Assembly (NCBI GenBank): GCA_031290535.1
Contig: JAITNI010000116.1
Location: 1-5,992, forward strand
Direction: 5' to 3'
DNA from: Zoogloeaceae bacterium
Lineage (GTDB): Bacteria > Pseudomonadota > Gammaproteobacteria > Burkholderiales > Rhodocyclaceae
DNA: 5,992 nucleotides
Position numbers and translations under genes: made by a program. The first letter of the stretch is position 1. Each line of letters starts with the position of its first letter. A model generated the notes under the pieces. It saw only the letters and a list, made by a program, of their open reading frames with translations. It was not told the DNA's origin and ran no database searches. Shown in pieces: positions 5,768 through 5,992 of this stretch.

Positions 5768-5992
5768 ATGTCATTTCGCACACCGCTTGACCGGGGCATT
5801 CGCGCTCTGGTTGATTTTCTCAAACCGCGCCCGGTCGAAACCCCGGAAGAAGAAAAAAAGAGCGGCTTGCCCACCGATACCCGCGCCCCAGCCCGTCTGG
5901 GCTTCTGGGTGCTGGGCGTCGGCTTTGGCGGATTTCTGCTCTGGGCCGCCTTCGCCCCCCTGAATGAAGGCGTGCCGACTTCCGGCATGGTC
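5768..5992 (+). CDS. Type I secretion membrane fusion protein, HlyD/PrtE family (N-terminus only)
   Basis: Periplasmic adaptor that bridges the inner-membrane ABC transporter to an outer-membrane TolC-type channel. Only 75 residues are visible before the right edge. They comprise a cytoplasmic N-terminus with an acidic/Lys cluster (about 24-31, TPEEEKK), one membrane segment (about 43-62, LGFWVLGVGFGGFLLWAAFA), then PLNEGVPTSGMV. This last piece corresponds to the family-typical (A/S)PLDEGVPxxGxV entry into the first periplasmic beta strand. The position directly after two PrtD-family ABC genes fits the usual order of type I secretion operons. The long coiled-coil hairpin and the lipoyl and beta-barrel domains would lie outside the window. 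Confidence 0.92.
   Translation, partial: MSFRTPLDRGIRALVDFLKPRPVETPEEEKKSGLPTDTRAPARLGFWVLGVGFGGFLLWAAFAPLNEGVPTSGMV

Overview
The window looks like chromosome of a GC-rich Gram-negative bacterium, most likely a proteobacterium. The basis is high G+C with G/C-biased third codon positions, a PrtD/HlyD-type type I secretion operon and a Wzm/Wzt-type polysaccharide exporter. The exact lineage cannot be fixed from the sequence; a beta- or gammaproteobacterium is a guess.

Layout. Left (3-1360, minus strand): an ABC-2 polysaccharide export permease (Wzm/KpsM type) followed by its ATPase (Wzt/KpsT type). Their stop and start codons share one base, and the ATPase runs off the left edge. Middle (1361-1560): a 200-bp divergent intergenic region. 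Its right end is unusually AT-rich and holds a perfect 14-bp direct repeat whose second copy covers the start codon of the next gene. Right (1561-5992, plus strand): a four-gene run made of a 206-residue protein, two tandem PrtD-family type I secretion ABC transporters (580 and 589 residues), and the first 75 residues of a HlyD/PrtE-family membrane fusion protein cut by the right edge.

How the genes work together. The two tandem ABC proteins and the membrane fusion protein would form the inner-membrane part of a type I secretion system, exporting a protein directly from cytoplasm to outside with an outer-membrane TolC-like channel that is not in the window. The secreted substrate is also not in the window. 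The divergent Wzm/Wzt pair would export a lipid-linked polysaccharide. A link between the two systems, such as a secreted surface protein anchored to a polysaccharide, is only an inference from proximity.

The most unusual item is the first gene of the secretion operon. Its protein reads like the N-terminal, non-catalytic half of an IS200/IS605-family TnpB (OrfB) protein, but it ends without any RuvC nuclease domain, appears intact, and is tightly coupled to the transporter genes. It starts inside a repeated, imperfectly palindromic 14-mer and has no Shine-Dalgarno sequence. Together these suggest a domesticated TnpB-derived module, possibly an autoregulator of the secretion operon. That is a hypothesis from pattern recognition, without a database search.
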